A stretch of 64,000 bases of DNA from contig NW_023503374.1 of assembly GCF_014529535.1 (NCBI RefSeq), positions 1,612,001 through 1,676,000 on the forward strand, given 5' to 3'. The DNA is from Bradysia coprophila (taxonomy: Eukaryota > Arthropoda > Insecta > Diptera > Sciaridae). The stretch's first letter is position 1; every line of letters begins with the position of its first letter. Positions 22,700-34,635 of the stretch are shown in pieces. The position numbers were made by a program, and so were the translations under genes. The notes under the pieces are model-generated. The model had not been told where the DNA came from, did not search any database, and was given only the letters and a program-made list of their open reading frames with translations.

Positions 22700-23990
22700 A
22701 GTGAAAAGCTCAAAAGCTCATTAAAAGCATCATCATAATCCCCAATATCAAAATTCGGTGGTGGCACAGCATGTCGAATTCAAAATTATGATAACGGCTT
22801 CTAATCTGTCATCGCGGTAAGTTCTTGAAATCCTTGAACAACGTGTGTCGTCAATGATAACGAGTGTGTCGTACCGTCGGGTACAGTTATTTCATTAAGT
22901 CAAAAATTCGTACAAACAATCCAAATAGATTGTAGGAAGTCAATTTGAGCTTATCTCACGCTGACATTTTTTTAAAGATAATTTTCGAAGGTTACGAAAT
23001 ATTTGGGTCGTTCAAGATCCAGTAAAATTTACTTCAGTCCCGGTAAATGATGATTTGATAAGTTTGTGATGAGTTGACAATCACACCTTTCTTACAAAAA
23101 TTTCCGTTGATTCTGTATGCAAAATAAACAAATCCAAAGTTCATTAAACAAAATGCAGTCAGCCTGCAGTTAATCGTTGATTGCCCAACTGTTACCATTA
23201 CATTGAAACATAGCGATAAGAAAAGTCAAGGCCGTTAGATAGACAAGTCTACACATTAAACATCATTTGTTGCGTCTGCAGTATACATGGAAGTACAACG
23301 ACTGATAGTCCGTGTTCTATGTAACGAAAAGAAGCACAAAAAGAAATATTCATTTATTGCCTGCCCCATGCGAAAATGAACCATTACGTATGGGCTTCTT
23401 TCGCTTAATTTTTTTCCAGTTTCCCATGTGGAAATCAACTTTCCATGGAACAGGTAGTAAACTGGTTGGATGCTGCTACGTACTTTATTACTTCGGGAAC
23501 AAACTCGGAAACTCGCAAGTGTGTTTTTAAGCAACTTACTTCTGTCATTGTTTTTCGTAGACTGTAGAGTTGTATATGTCGTCTTCAGCTCGAATATACA
23601 AAGACTTCACTTGTCGAAAAGACAGTTAGCGAAGCTTGTTGCTCAAAAACACCCTTGTCAGTTTGGTTTTATCACAAAATTGTTACCTCAGGTAATCAAT
23701 TACTTTCACAGCATCCAATGTAACCTACTATTACAATGCCGACTATTATGCCGAAAACCGTACTTTTCAAGCTGCAAGAACTTCCTTCAGCTTCTTTCGA
23801 TAGACTTTACATAACATAGGATAAAATGTTGGAACGTGACACCTTCGTGTGCTTTTCGATCCGAGGCGGAGCTGAGTTATGCTTGTGATTACAGATATTT
23901 AACAAAAATTATTTTTCAATCAAGGGAGTCGAAAATTCGTCAAAAAATGAAGACATGATTTATGGAGGGTCCTTAAAGAAAACCGAGTCT
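22700..23990. other. No gene seen upstream of ODC
   Basis: Presumably includes the ODC promoter and 5' UTR. I see no long ORF, RNA gene or clear inverted repeat. Confidence 0.3.
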
Positions 23991-23992
23991 TA

Positions 23993-24116
23993 CAGTGAAC
24001 GACATCTCAAATGTCTCACTGTCAAATTTTTCTGAGAATTTTATTGTGTCATTGCAAATTCACAATGACATTCTCTGAAAAAAATGACAGTGAGACATTT
24101 GAGATGTCGTTCACTG
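23993..24116. mobile_element. Short MITE with TA duplication (Tc1/mariner-like)
   Basis: A 124-bp near-perfect palindrome whose ends are CAGTGAACGACATCTCAAAT and its complement. TA flanks both sides (23991-23992 and 24117-24118). The arms are about 48 bp and the centre about 28 bp. Non-coding. Confidence 0.9.
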
Positions 24117-24119
24117 TAT

Positions 24120-27100
24120 CGCCAAGCGAAAATAACTACTAGCAAATCATTTGTTTCGAAAAGTCATTAGACTCGTCTTCGGTTCCGAGTTTGAATTGAA
24201 TGAATTCTTCATTGGTTAACGAAAACGAACCAAAAAACGAAAATATTTTATTTCTCAACTCAGTGACGAAAAGTAAAACTTTCGTTTGTTTTTTTTTGCG
24301 AAAAGCGTTGCTTACATAAGGTGTTATGTCACACTCGACCTGCGGCCTCCGACAAGCTACACACCTAGTGCCAAAAAAAAAACATTAATCAGTCGGGTGA
24401 CATAAATAACTATTTTAAAACTCTCTCCAGAGTCTTTGATGTTTCAAAAGTTCAATTAAAAAAGAAATGATCGACCTACTGTCGCTGTCAAACTTAATAT
24501 TTCCATGAGGTCATAGTGATAACGTGATGCTCCAAAGTTGAACGGAATCGTTCAGAGCGATTTTATTTTCTAGCTATCTTGACGTCTCCGCTTGGCAACA
24601 AGATGCTTTCGTATGCGATCGAATCTACCTTTTATCAACGGAAAGTGAAAACTACGAAATTAAATTAATAAAGAAAATAGGACGCAAGCCTTCTCAATCA
24701 TCCCGGTGCAACTTCCAGATAGAATATTTGACAGTTATCGTCGTGATCCTGTCACAGACAAAAACGATTGATGTTGTCAATGTACACAATCTGTTTCATG
24801 TTAAACATGTTTTTAGAATCTCGTATTCGGGGCCTTTCAAACGCTGATAATGGGAAAATATAAAAACCTGATTTCCAAAGAAATTTATCAGAACGTTTTG
24901 TGTACATAGTTTGATTACTGTTGCTAGGCAAATTTGAATTTGGAGATAAGTCGTTACAATGTTAAAACGTTAATTTGTTACGACGAAATTAGATTTTTAT
25001 GTAAAATCATTCTCGTTTTGATTTAATTAGAACTAATTTTTGTGCATAAATCAATTCAACTGTCTGATAAACTATGTGTGCACGTGATACGACTTGAAAC
25101 GAGATGTTTATTTCGTTCTTTATCAACTCTATCAGTTATGAGCGTTATGTGTCATCATCGATTGAACGACATGCTTCCCGAGTAAACAGGTAGCATCTGT
25201 GTGACCAAAATTTCTTTTTATTTTTTTGTTGTTTCGGAAAATTTTTGATTCACGTCGCTGTACGCAATTCGTTTCAGATGTTAGTCTTTCGATTAGTCAT
25301 TATGTCAGTAGCGTTTTCGGTATAAAACATTGTCATGTTTTTGTTTTTCAGAGTTTATCAATTAAAATAGGTTCGTAATCAATAACACAAAGTCAGCCGA
25401 GCGGCAATTGAAGCTGTTCAATGGAAATTTTATTTGTTTTGCAACACAATTGGCTGGCAACAATAATTCTTTTAATTAATTAAACCGAAAATGTTGAAAT
25501 TGAATTTGAAATTTTCTTCATTGTTACAATTACGTATTGAGACACAAATTACAATTGATACAATTGAAACATTTAATTAGGACAGGATTTGAAGCTGGCA
25601 TTGGAGTCATTTCCCCATCGACAGAAAGTCAATTAAACCGGAAATAAGTCTTCGATAATTAGTTCAATTTTACCTGAACCTGGTCTTGACCTGAGCCCGA
25701 AATTAAGATTTTAGCTGAATGAATCTGAGCGTTAAATTTAACTCTTCAGATCTGGTACACCTGATACACACAGGTCAGTTCAGGGCCTATTTAAGCGAAT
25801 TAAATTACCGAAAATTCTTGAATTGTGGTTTCTCTTAAATACAAGCCAAATGTTTTAGATTTAGCTCAGAAACATCTAAAAAGCCTATACGGAGGCACTT
25901 CGATGTATTGTTAGAGAAACGGATAGAACGTGAAGGAGAAATTAGGTATTTTTTCAGGAAACTGACTCTTCTAAAATAGGCCCTGGGTAAGGTTCATGTC
26001 AAATTAACCTGAAAAGTTTATCCGAAAAGCATAGCCTTATTTAGAGTTCAATTTCATTCAAGCTGAACCAAATCCAACCCACGGCTTACTTTAGAGAATT
26101 TTCTAAAAAAAAATTGGAAAATTCCGAATAAACTTTCTAAAATAAGCCCTGACCCAACATGGCTTAAGTCAGGTCTACTCATTTTAAACAATGGTGACAG
26201 CAGTAGCCTGTTTATTAAGCTTTAATTAGAGGGTCTAGCAAAATTTAATGAAAACAACAAATAGGACTCCTCGTACGATCCATTTCCGTTCGTACAGACG
26301 TTCAGTACATAATATTTTTGATGGTATGACTGAGAGTAACGAAACTTTCCATCAGTGGACAGACGAAGTCGCACCGGCTGGACTGATTTTCCTAATTGTA
26401 TGAATATGAAATGTGAATTTAGAGTTAGGGGTCAAAATATCGCAGCTCGAAATATCACATATGAAGCTTAACGACCAACACTTCGTACGGGTCTAGGGAG
26501 GTATCACGCTGTCACAAGATGTTACATTGCAAAAGTTAAAAATCATCAAAAAAAACATTTGTCAGATAAAAATGTGTAATAGGTGTTTAATTAACACGGT
26601 GATTTGCGTATATTATATGTAAGTCGTCATTGAATTTCGGTTTATCGAGTACATGCAAATCGTTTCCGAATACAAGCAGTTGGTTGAGGTTTGAGTTGGA
26701 TACTCGTTACGATTTTGTAACGTTCTTGAACCTAAAACTTACACCTACAACTTACTTGCAGCACCTTTTTTCCGTGTAAATTGATTTGAACGACGAAATT
26801 GATTATCGGTCGTCAATACCGGTAATACCAGCAGTTCATTGAAATATTGAGACAGAATTTTGATAAGTTGGAAACCGAAACTCGTTTATATGTTTGAAAT
26901 GGATACTCTATATTCGGAACTGTGAAGCTATTCAGAAAAATGTCAGAAGAGAGGCATTGCACTACAAATTTCAACCATTTTTATTACCTGAAAACCGGTT
27001 TTTTTCCAAGAAAAGACAAACGATTTAGGATTCATCTACATATTAGGGTAGCTTTGCTAAAAAGAAAGGACGCTAATGACAAACAAAACCTATTTAATGA

Positions 27101-28370
27101 GTCACGGCTTGAGTAATTTAAAAGAAATTGGCTTTACAGCAGTGGAATTTTAAGATCCTACATTTTCAATCTGATTCACGCATTTCATTTCAACGTTGTA
27201 TGTATTAAACAGTTGAACGTATACGTGGTTAATGCATGTGGGTGAGAGAAATGAATAAAATTATATTTGAAATTGAATTAGTTTGGTCTTAATGCCTTCT
27301 CTACGAATTCCTTTTTTATTCTGTAGAACGTCCTCCATGAACTATCTAATTTTTACCGAAAGCTTCTTTAAGCTTCTTCATTGATAAAAGTCCTGCAACA
27401 AAACCCGTCAAAACTTGATTAGAGCTCTATACAATAGTTGTTATCAATTTAATTTGCATCTACTCTGAAACTGGTATAAATATCTGATTAAATCCAGACG
27501 AATCTCAGATCATTAATCCGCATACTGGCATTAATTACAACGAACTTTAATTCATGATAAATTGTCAAATTCACATTATGAACTTTGTTGTAATTATCAG
27601 AAGCCACACGATTACAATTACGTCTGTTCCAATTCTGAGAAGTCATATGATGACAAATATTATACGAATAATTCGAACAATATGAGAGCAAAATAAGTAC
27701 AGTTTTTACAAGAAACATACATCATTTGCGATAACAGAAAAGAAATATGTCATAAACTATACAACATATTGTACGACCACCCGACTTTTATTTCAACTTA
27801 TTTTACAATATTTTCAGCAGACACATTGAAAATGAAACATGAAACTTACCCTCAAAAATACGGTCGAAAATGAGCGCTTGTATTAAGAAATAAAGAAAAA
27901 ACAAATTTATTTTGGTTTTTCTTTTCAATTTTTGTCAGGTAGTGCAAATTGATTTTCAAACACAGAATTTCACTCCTTCTATTCACAAATAAATCACATT
28001 TTCAAGCAAACGCTGTCTTGGCTGTTCATCAATCTCAAGCAAATTAAACTGATCGGTTTTACAAGCAACACATCATTTTATTAAAGTTAATATTTTGATA
28101 ACAGCACCAACCGCACACACGAACTCTTGCGACATTTACGGATAATGACAAAAACACGACGAAACAAAATACGATTGTTGAGCGGCAGTGTTGACAACAA
28201 AGTAGGGTGTCCAGATCGCAAAATCTATTTTTTCGTCGTCGCTTAGTGAATGAAACTAAATTTTGACAGCTCTCATAGCAATGCAAACAAAATATATTTT
28301 CATGTGTCGGGGCCGAAAATGAGGGAGTTTCGAGATTTTTCTCGGGTTTTCGACCCCTTACATGAAAATT
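24120..28370. other. Gene-poor intergenic region
   Basis: Over 4 kb of AT-rich sequence without a convincing ORF or RNA gene. The only structured part I recognise is a degenerate member of the CAGGGCCTATTT family at about 25781-26151. Regulatory elements of neighbouring genes could lie here but cannot be recognised by eye. Confidence 0.3.
25781..26151. mobile_element. Degenerate MITE, CAGGGCCTATTT family
   Basis: The left end reads CAGGGCCTATTTAAGCGAAT and the right end is the complement of CAGGGCTTATTTTAGAAAG; another end-like sequence (AAAATAGGCCCTG) lies at about 25973-25985. A cleaner copy is at 51612-51865. No clear target duplication here, so it may be two overlapping or rearranged copies. 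Confidence 0.45.
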
Positions 28371-28377
28371 TTTTTGA

Positions 28378-28483
28378 GTATCTGTTTTGGACGTTTGATT
28401 TTAGGCACTTTCGCATGTAGCCCTCACTTCGTTCGGGCTACAACTCGCGAAATTGCCTAAAATCAAACGTCCAAAACAGATAC
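28378..28483. repeat. 106-bp hairpin-forming inverted repeat
   Basis: Arms of about 36 bp (GTATCTGTTTTGGACGTTTG and its complement) enclose a second small palindrome, CCCTCACTTCGTTCGGG. Non-coding, MITE-like; no duplicated target recognised. Confidence 0.75.
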
Positions 28484-28554
28484 ACAAAATACTATTCTTT
28501 GCATTTCACTATTCGAACACCTAAAACACTAAAAACTAAAACTAATTGACTACT

Positions 28555-28960
28555 TTCACTGACGTTAACTTTTGTCGCTCGGTTAATCCTGTCAAAGGTA
28601 ACTTTGGAGCTCTTACAAGAAATGTATTTCATTCACTCACGTTAATTTTTGTCGCTCAGTTAATACTGTCAAAGTTAACTGTGAGGTTAGATTCTCCACG
28701 GCCGGTTTTGTCCGTGAAGAATTAACTTGTCAGTGAAACTTGACATTTCTGATATAAAAAGTTTTCGATTTTCGTATTCGCCTGGTCGGTTTGCCTGTAG
28801 AGGCGACGCTTTTTTTATAGTACTTCAATGTCACAGCAGTGAAGTTTGTTCATGAAAAAATAATTGAGTGACAGCAGTGACAGCAGTCTGTTTATGAAGA
28901 AAAGTACTAAATTGTAATAGATTTTACCATTAGTTTCTAAACTTATTGACCAAAAATAAT
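28555..28960. repeat. Tandem and interspersed repeat with the empty hAT target
   Basis: Two tandem copies of the module 'gttaacttttgtcgctcggtt' lie at about 28563 and 28643. From about 28780 the sequence matches the flanks of the hAT-like element at 42003-43582 (gcctggtcggtt-gcctgtagaggc left, aatgtcacagcagtgaagtt right). At 28829 the AATGTCAC target is present once and uninterrupted. Confidence 0.7.
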
Positions 28961-29219
28961 TATTTTTGAGTGATGACATTGTGTTTAAATAGTGAAAAAC
29001 AATTTATTAAATTTTGTTTATATTCCCACGGCAGTTGTCGAAATTCACTTTCTTTAACTCGGTGCGTTCACTGGGCGACGAAAAAATAGAATTTCTGTAT
29101 TTGAGGGTAAATCCTTCTTGACCGATTTTGATCGCGAAGAATTAACCATCTTTTTACTGGGGTCGTATTTCAAAATAAAAATGGCGGCTATTAGCAACTC
29201 TAACTTCATTTGAGCAAGG

Positions 29220-29830
29220 ATATAGACTGTTGGGCAGGTCACGCAGACCGCCATTTTATTAGATACGCGGGGACACACAAAACAGAATTCACCTACTATG
29301 AAATTGTCAAATTTGAGAATCTATCTTCTACGAAAATGTATGAAAATGTCAAATTTTATGTGTGTCACCCGCGTATCTGTATCTGCGAGACCTCCCCAAA
29401 GCTTACCAAGGCTGTATACTTTGGGGAGGTCACGCAGATCAAAGAAAGTAGATAAGTAGGGATGGCCAGTCCATACAAGTCGGAGCACATACGGATTTGC
29501 ATGGCGTCACCTCAAACGAACTCATTTCTAGTGGAAATTTGCACTAGAAATGAGTTCGTTTGAGGTAGCGCCATGCAAATCCGTATGTGCTCCGGCTAGA
29601 ACAAATTTGAACGTTTGACCATACCTATCCATTTACTTTCATTGACGCAGATCCATATTTATTAGATACGCGGGAACACACCTTTTCCATACAAACAAAC
29701 AAACAAATTCACCAAAATTGAATTTGTATGGCGTGGTGAATTTTCTGTATGAAACGTGGTGTGTAACTCACGTATCTGCATCTGCGTGACCTCCCCGAAG
29801 TATACAGCCTTGAAGCTTACAGCCTTGCAT
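29220..29830. repeat. Composite of nested inverted repeats
   Basis: Modules reading ggggaggtcacgcagat and the complement occur at about 29235, 29395, 29430 and 29785, with attagatacgcggg at 29259 and 29660. At the centre, 29481-29594 is a near-perfect hairpin with arms of about 50 bp (CGGAGCACATACGGATTTGC at the ends). The arrangement suggests one MITE family interrupted by another. Non-coding. Confidence 0.7.
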
Positions 29831-29971
29831 TTCAGTACAAAATTTTCAAGATTTTATGTGAGAAGGTTACAGCTATTGATTGTTCCGTTATCGCAAAAAA
29901 TCCACTGAACTGTGCTTGAATTTTCATACAAATTGTAACGCGATTTCAGTTCAGATAAATTAACGGAAAAT

Positions 29972-30190
29972 CAAAGGTTCTGAAAGAACAGATTAAAACA
30001 GTTACGAAGAAACTCAGTACGAATTGTGTGTGAAATCAACTTGAAGAAAGTGTTTTTTAGGAAAATTCGGAATTTTGTTTTTGTTAAGTTACTTTTTTGA
30101 TATAAACTTTGTAGCCGTTGACGCAATTTGTGTGTTACCGCCTTAGTGATCAACACATAGTTGTCTTAACCTGTTAGTTCAGAGCCTTGG
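29972..30190. mobile_element. MITE, AAGGTTCTGAAAGAACAG family, copy 1 (degenerate)
   Basis: The left end is CAAAGGTTCTGAAAGAACAG; the right end is the complement of a similar sequence (aacctgttagttcagagcctt). The inside shares motifs with the cleaner copy at 30552-30819. Target duplication not clear. Confidence 0.6.
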
Positions 30191-30359
30191 GAAAAATAGG
30201 CCGCCTTTTATAATCTTATCGATAAAAATGCGACACAGTAGCGTTATACCAGCCTTACAAACTTAATGTATATGAAAATTTTGATTACTGCGTGGAGGCC
30301 CCTCTCACAATATATATGTTCTCGTGCTTGGTTCTTGTAACAATCTCAATGATCTCAAT

Positions 30360-30520
30360 ACGTTTGTTCCAAGGCCATATGAAATGTCAACTTACTGTCA
30401 AATTTCATCCATAGAGACATAACCTCATCAATATTTATATGAAAATCGATCTCTATTGATGACATCATGTTCGTTCGGCCAGTGAAAATTCGTGTTTCGA
30501 GTTACTTGGAACAAACCTAT
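30360..30520. mobile_element. Possible small MITE
   Basis: The end sequences gtttgttccaaggccatatg and the complement-like cgagttacttggaacaaacc face each other about 160 bp apart. Short arms and no confirmed duplication. Confidence 0.35.
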
Positions 30521-30551
30521 ACACCCATCGATTGTAAAAGGCTAGGAATTA

Positions 30552-30819
30552 CAAGGTTCTGAAAGAACAGGTTAAGACACCCACGAGGGCGGCTGACACA
30601 CAAAATTATGACAAATAGATGCTATTTATTGAACATACTCATTACAGATTGTTTGAAATGTCAACTTGAAGAAAAAAAAAAGTTTTTATCAGGTTGACAT
30701 TTCAAACAATCTGTATTGAGTATGTTCAATAAATACCATCTATTTGTCAAAATTTGTGTGTCACCGCGGTCACCGCCTTCGTGATCAACTCAGTCTTAAC
30801 CTGTTCTTTCAGAACCTTG
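30552..30819. mobile_element. MITE, AAGGTTCTGAAAGAACAG family, copy 2 (8-bp duplication)
   Basis: A 268-bp palindromic element with ends CAAGGTTCTGAAAGAACAGG and its complement. An exact 8-bp duplication AGGAATTA lies at 30544-30551 and 30820-30827. The 8-bp target suggests hAT-type mobilisation. Sits about 200 bp upstream of the GPATCH1 start codon. Confidence 0.9.
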
Positions 30820-31021
30820 AGGAATTATGTTCAAAGCTCAGCACACGAGCAGCCGCAGTTCACATTTCAAAAAATTGTGTGCGATTCTAGATGTGACAGT
30901 TTATGGATTTGGGATTCTACCACTTTGTTGTGACTGTCAATGTCAACAAGGAAACCTCAAGAGTTAAAAAACCAATTCATATTTTCGACAAAATCTGCAT
31001 TTTGAGCTCGAATAGACAACG

Positions 31022-33988
31022 ATGTCGGATGATGATGATGATGATGATAGAACGTGTAGATATGGAACCGCCTTACCAGAACTGCCTGCAGGTAAAATGC
31101 AATGAACAAACGACTTTCAAACGTTTGAAATAGATAGACGTCCGGGATGTTAAAGTATGAATTACCTCCACAGACGTTATTCCTACAAAGAAACCGATTA
31201 CGGTGGCTGATCAAATAGCTGTCGATGCAAATGGAAAGCGGCGTTTTCATGGAGCTTTCACCGGTGGATTCTCTGCTGGCTTTTGGAATACTGTTGGCAG
31301 TTTGGAGGGATGGAAACCGAAGGAATTCAAAAGTTCGAGATCGGAAAAGGCTAAACGAATGGTAAAATTGATGTCGGTGGATCGCGGTTCAATTCACTAA
31401 ATTCTTTCTATGATTCTTTAGACCCAAGCGCCAACGGATTTCATGGATGACGAGGACATGGGCGAGTTCGGAATAGCTCCACAGGTACTTTTCCGTTCAG
31501 TTTTAATCAAAACGAAGTTTGCTAAAATTCGGTCTATGTCCGCAGCGGATACAAACCACTGAAGATTTCACTGCTAAGGGTCCGGAAAAAGATAACCGAA
31601 AACGACCAGCTTTACGCGATGATGGACCGGTGTTGGGAACGCCAGTGTTGCAGCTATTTCTGAAGCCAGCTAAAGACAAAGCCAGTGTCAGTTTATTGAA
31701 AAAGATGGGCTGGCGTGAGAACCAAGGTATTGGATCACGTCTCACTAGACGAGACAAGAAGAAAGCCGCAGCACGCTATATGAAAGAGCGCAGTGGATCT
31801 AAGGTCTACAACTGTGATATGGGTCCTTTACAAAAACCGCACGAAGGTTCCGATGACGATGATGTCGAAGATGACGAGGACAACGAGGATTCTGAGTCTG
31901 ATGATTCCAGCGAAGAAATCACATTCGCTCCGGATGATTACGAACCATTCCTCCACGCTTTTAAGACTAATCGCTTCGGACTCGGTTATGAAGGTCTGAG
32001 TAAATCGACCGGTTCAGTTGCCCAAAAGCACATAAATTTATTTGCTCCGTTTGAAGTGCTGGACAGGAAGAACAAGAAGGTAAACCGACGGAATGCTGAT
32101 TCCCTTCCGCTCATTTAAAGCAAAACTTTTTTCAACAGCTTTCGATAACTGGTCAAGCATTCGGAGTGGGTGCCTTCGAGGAAGACGACGATGACATATA
32201 TGCCAGAGATGATATGACCAACTATGACTTCAAACTGGGCCAAAAAGCGAAAGCGTTAGTAAAGAAGCAAATTCAAGCTCAAAGTGCTAACATAATAGAA
32301 GGTAACAAGCAAACGGTTTAAATTGTCGTCACACCAAATTTCTCACTTTACTGTTGCCTCTGCATTCCAATCAGGCTTCGCTGTTTCGAAGAGTCATCAG
32401 AAACGAAAGGACAAGAAAATTTACACCGTCGACGTTCCTGTTTCGTACACGCCAAGGAATTGGGCTCTGCGTAAAAGTCGTTTTGGACCGGCTGTTGTTC
32501 AACCAAGTGCTCCACCAACGAACGATGGACATAAAAGGCATATGCTTACAGCTGAGGAGAGAGGCGAGCTGCTTAACGATAAACCTAAACCCAAAGAAGC
32601 GACACCATCCACAAGCACTGCAGAACAAACCAATTCATCAGTTGCACCAGAAGTTATCGTTAAAATAGAACCGGATGTGTCTGCAACCACCAAAGCTCCC
32701 GAACCGAAAGCGTTGAATTTCATTAAATTACCGGAGTGCTTGAACTTTGATCGGTGAGTAGATGGACACCACAATGTCAGAATTAGCAAAGTAAAATGAA
32801 TATTTTCAGGTTTGTGTCCGAAAAGGACTTGGTAGTTGTTAAGGAGGAAAAGGTAAAAGTCGAACCGAAAAAGATTGAGGTGACACGAACGAAGACCCTG
32901 TGGCAACCATGTAGTTTACTGTATGAGAAAATGAATATTGCTGAACCGACAGGAGGGTATGAGAAACGAGATTGTTCCCTTGCCAACAATGATCCCAAGT
33001 TTTAACATGTTTTTTCTCCCCTCCGTTCAGGGCTCGTAAGAAAGGCAACAAAAACAGTGGCAATTTTTCACTCTTCCAATGCTTAAGTGAAACGACAAAA
33101 AACCGAAAGAAAACTCATCGCGAGCGGCCGGATTTTACCGAAGTATTTACTGCAGCTCGTGAAGCGGACATTGACCTGATTCATACAAATGCAAACATAA
33201 TTCCTCTGCCTGTTGCGTCCAATCAGTCCAGCGCATCTTCATCAAAAGTCACCATTGCTGCGCCTGAGCCACAGTCTGTTCCTAGTGTATCTTCTTCGCC
33301 GCCGGTACCGAGCACATCGCATTTAATTAAACCGAAGGCCGTGCAGATTCCAACTACCAAAAATAAATCCGACTTGGAATTGAAATCGCTGTCGATGGAA
33401 ACGAAGCATCCGTCGGAGAAGAAGGATTTATTCAAAGCCATTTTCGATAGTGACGACGAACAGGAAACTTCAATTGAAGCCCATGAAAATAGTCCATCTC
33501 AGCCAACAATATCTGAACCAACGATACCGATCCGAAATGAATTCTTACCGAAACCGGCCTCAATTTTGAATGTCCTGCGAAACACTTCACCACCGCGTGG
33601 CATTTTTTCCAATATGTTTAGGACTGCGAAAGACGTCCCGGATAAACCGATCGAAATCGAGCCGTCAGCAAGTCAACAAGTCCTGGAAGAAAAGACTGGA
33701 ATTAGTGAACAGCCAGTAACTCCAGCAGCTCAACCCATCACATTACTCTATGGACCATCGTTGCCAGTAAATAAGTCAATTGTCAATAATGCGATGGCGG
33801 TGGCTACTGATTCAATTTCTGCAAATTTTGACAAGAAGTCACGTTACACAGCTGACGAATGGGTCGAGAAGGATCACGTAGATGGCACAGATGTGAAGAG
33901 GAGAGACAAGAAAAAACAGAAGAAAGAGAAGAAGCACAAGAAAGAAAAGTCAAAAAAGAAGAAATCGAATAAAGACAAAAGACGATGA
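31022..33988 (+). CDS. GPATCH1: G-patch domain protein 1 homologue, eight exons
   Basis: A nuclear spliceosome-associated protein. G-patch domains usually bind and activate DEAH-box RNA helicases. Coding exons: 31022-31091, 31174-31361, 31422-31484, 31546-32079, 32139-32301, 32375-32753, 32810-32956, 33031-33988. All have GT/AG borders and matching phases, giving 833 residues (human about 930). The acidic start MSDDDDDDD is followed by the family's N-terminal block [19 protein letters not shown], then [17 protein letters not shown]-patch core lies at about residues 154-177 ([17 protein letters not shown]), then an acidic stretch, then [18 protein letters not shown] at the start of exon 5, which is diagnostic for this family. 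[14 protein letters not shown] is near the C-terminal third and the protein ends in a Lys-rich tail. Introns are short (51-82 bp). The first ATG gives the expected family N-terminus. Confidence 0.95.
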
Positions 33989-34630
33989 ACATTGTTGTTT
34001 TGGCTTTTAATTTTCCGATGCCCAGTTAGCTTCTATACACAAAAACCGAGACAAAAACCATCCGCTAACTTGCTAATTTGCCTAGCTAGGCCTTCCGTAT
34101 TTGGCGAATTTTGGTCATGAGCTTAATGTATACCATTTCCTCGTAGAGATTCTTCTATATCGATGTTGGACGTGAAATTAGATATAAAACTGGAAGAGAC
34201 AGAGTGAAGATCGCATCTTGGTTTTTGTGTCTTAGAATTCTGCACCAAAACTTGAAAGCTTTATCCGTTATTCGATGAAATTCGAAGCGGTAAAATTTTC
34301 ATTATTACCTAAGCTTTTGGGAAAAAAGGGAATTCTAGTTGCGTCATAGCTTGTAAGTTAATATTTTTGTCATTTTGAAGCTATTAACCTGTTACAGATG
34401 GCTAGCATATGACCAGTATTATTGTCGGGACTGTTTCTTCCATCGAGCGAATTATTTTTAATCGATTAATTTCAAATCTAGTACTTCAATTTTTTCGACA
34501 TGCATTTTACCAAGTTTCTTTCAGAACCTTGCATTTTACTGCATAAACGACCATATCACCCAGAGCGTGTTATTTATTTTTGCCGTCGATTCCGTCGATT
34601 ATAGATGAATAGCCGTATGTGACAGGTTTA
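33989..34630. other. GPATCH1 3' flank, nothing further recognised
   Basis: Presumed 3' UTR and intergenic DNA. I found no canonical AATAAA close to the stop and no other gene. Confidence 0.3.
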
Positions 34631-34635
34631 AAGTA

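Noticed and set aside
30957..31250. Minus-strand ORF with an HHHHHHHH run
   Set aside because: Antisense to the Asp-rich start of GPATCH1 exon 1.
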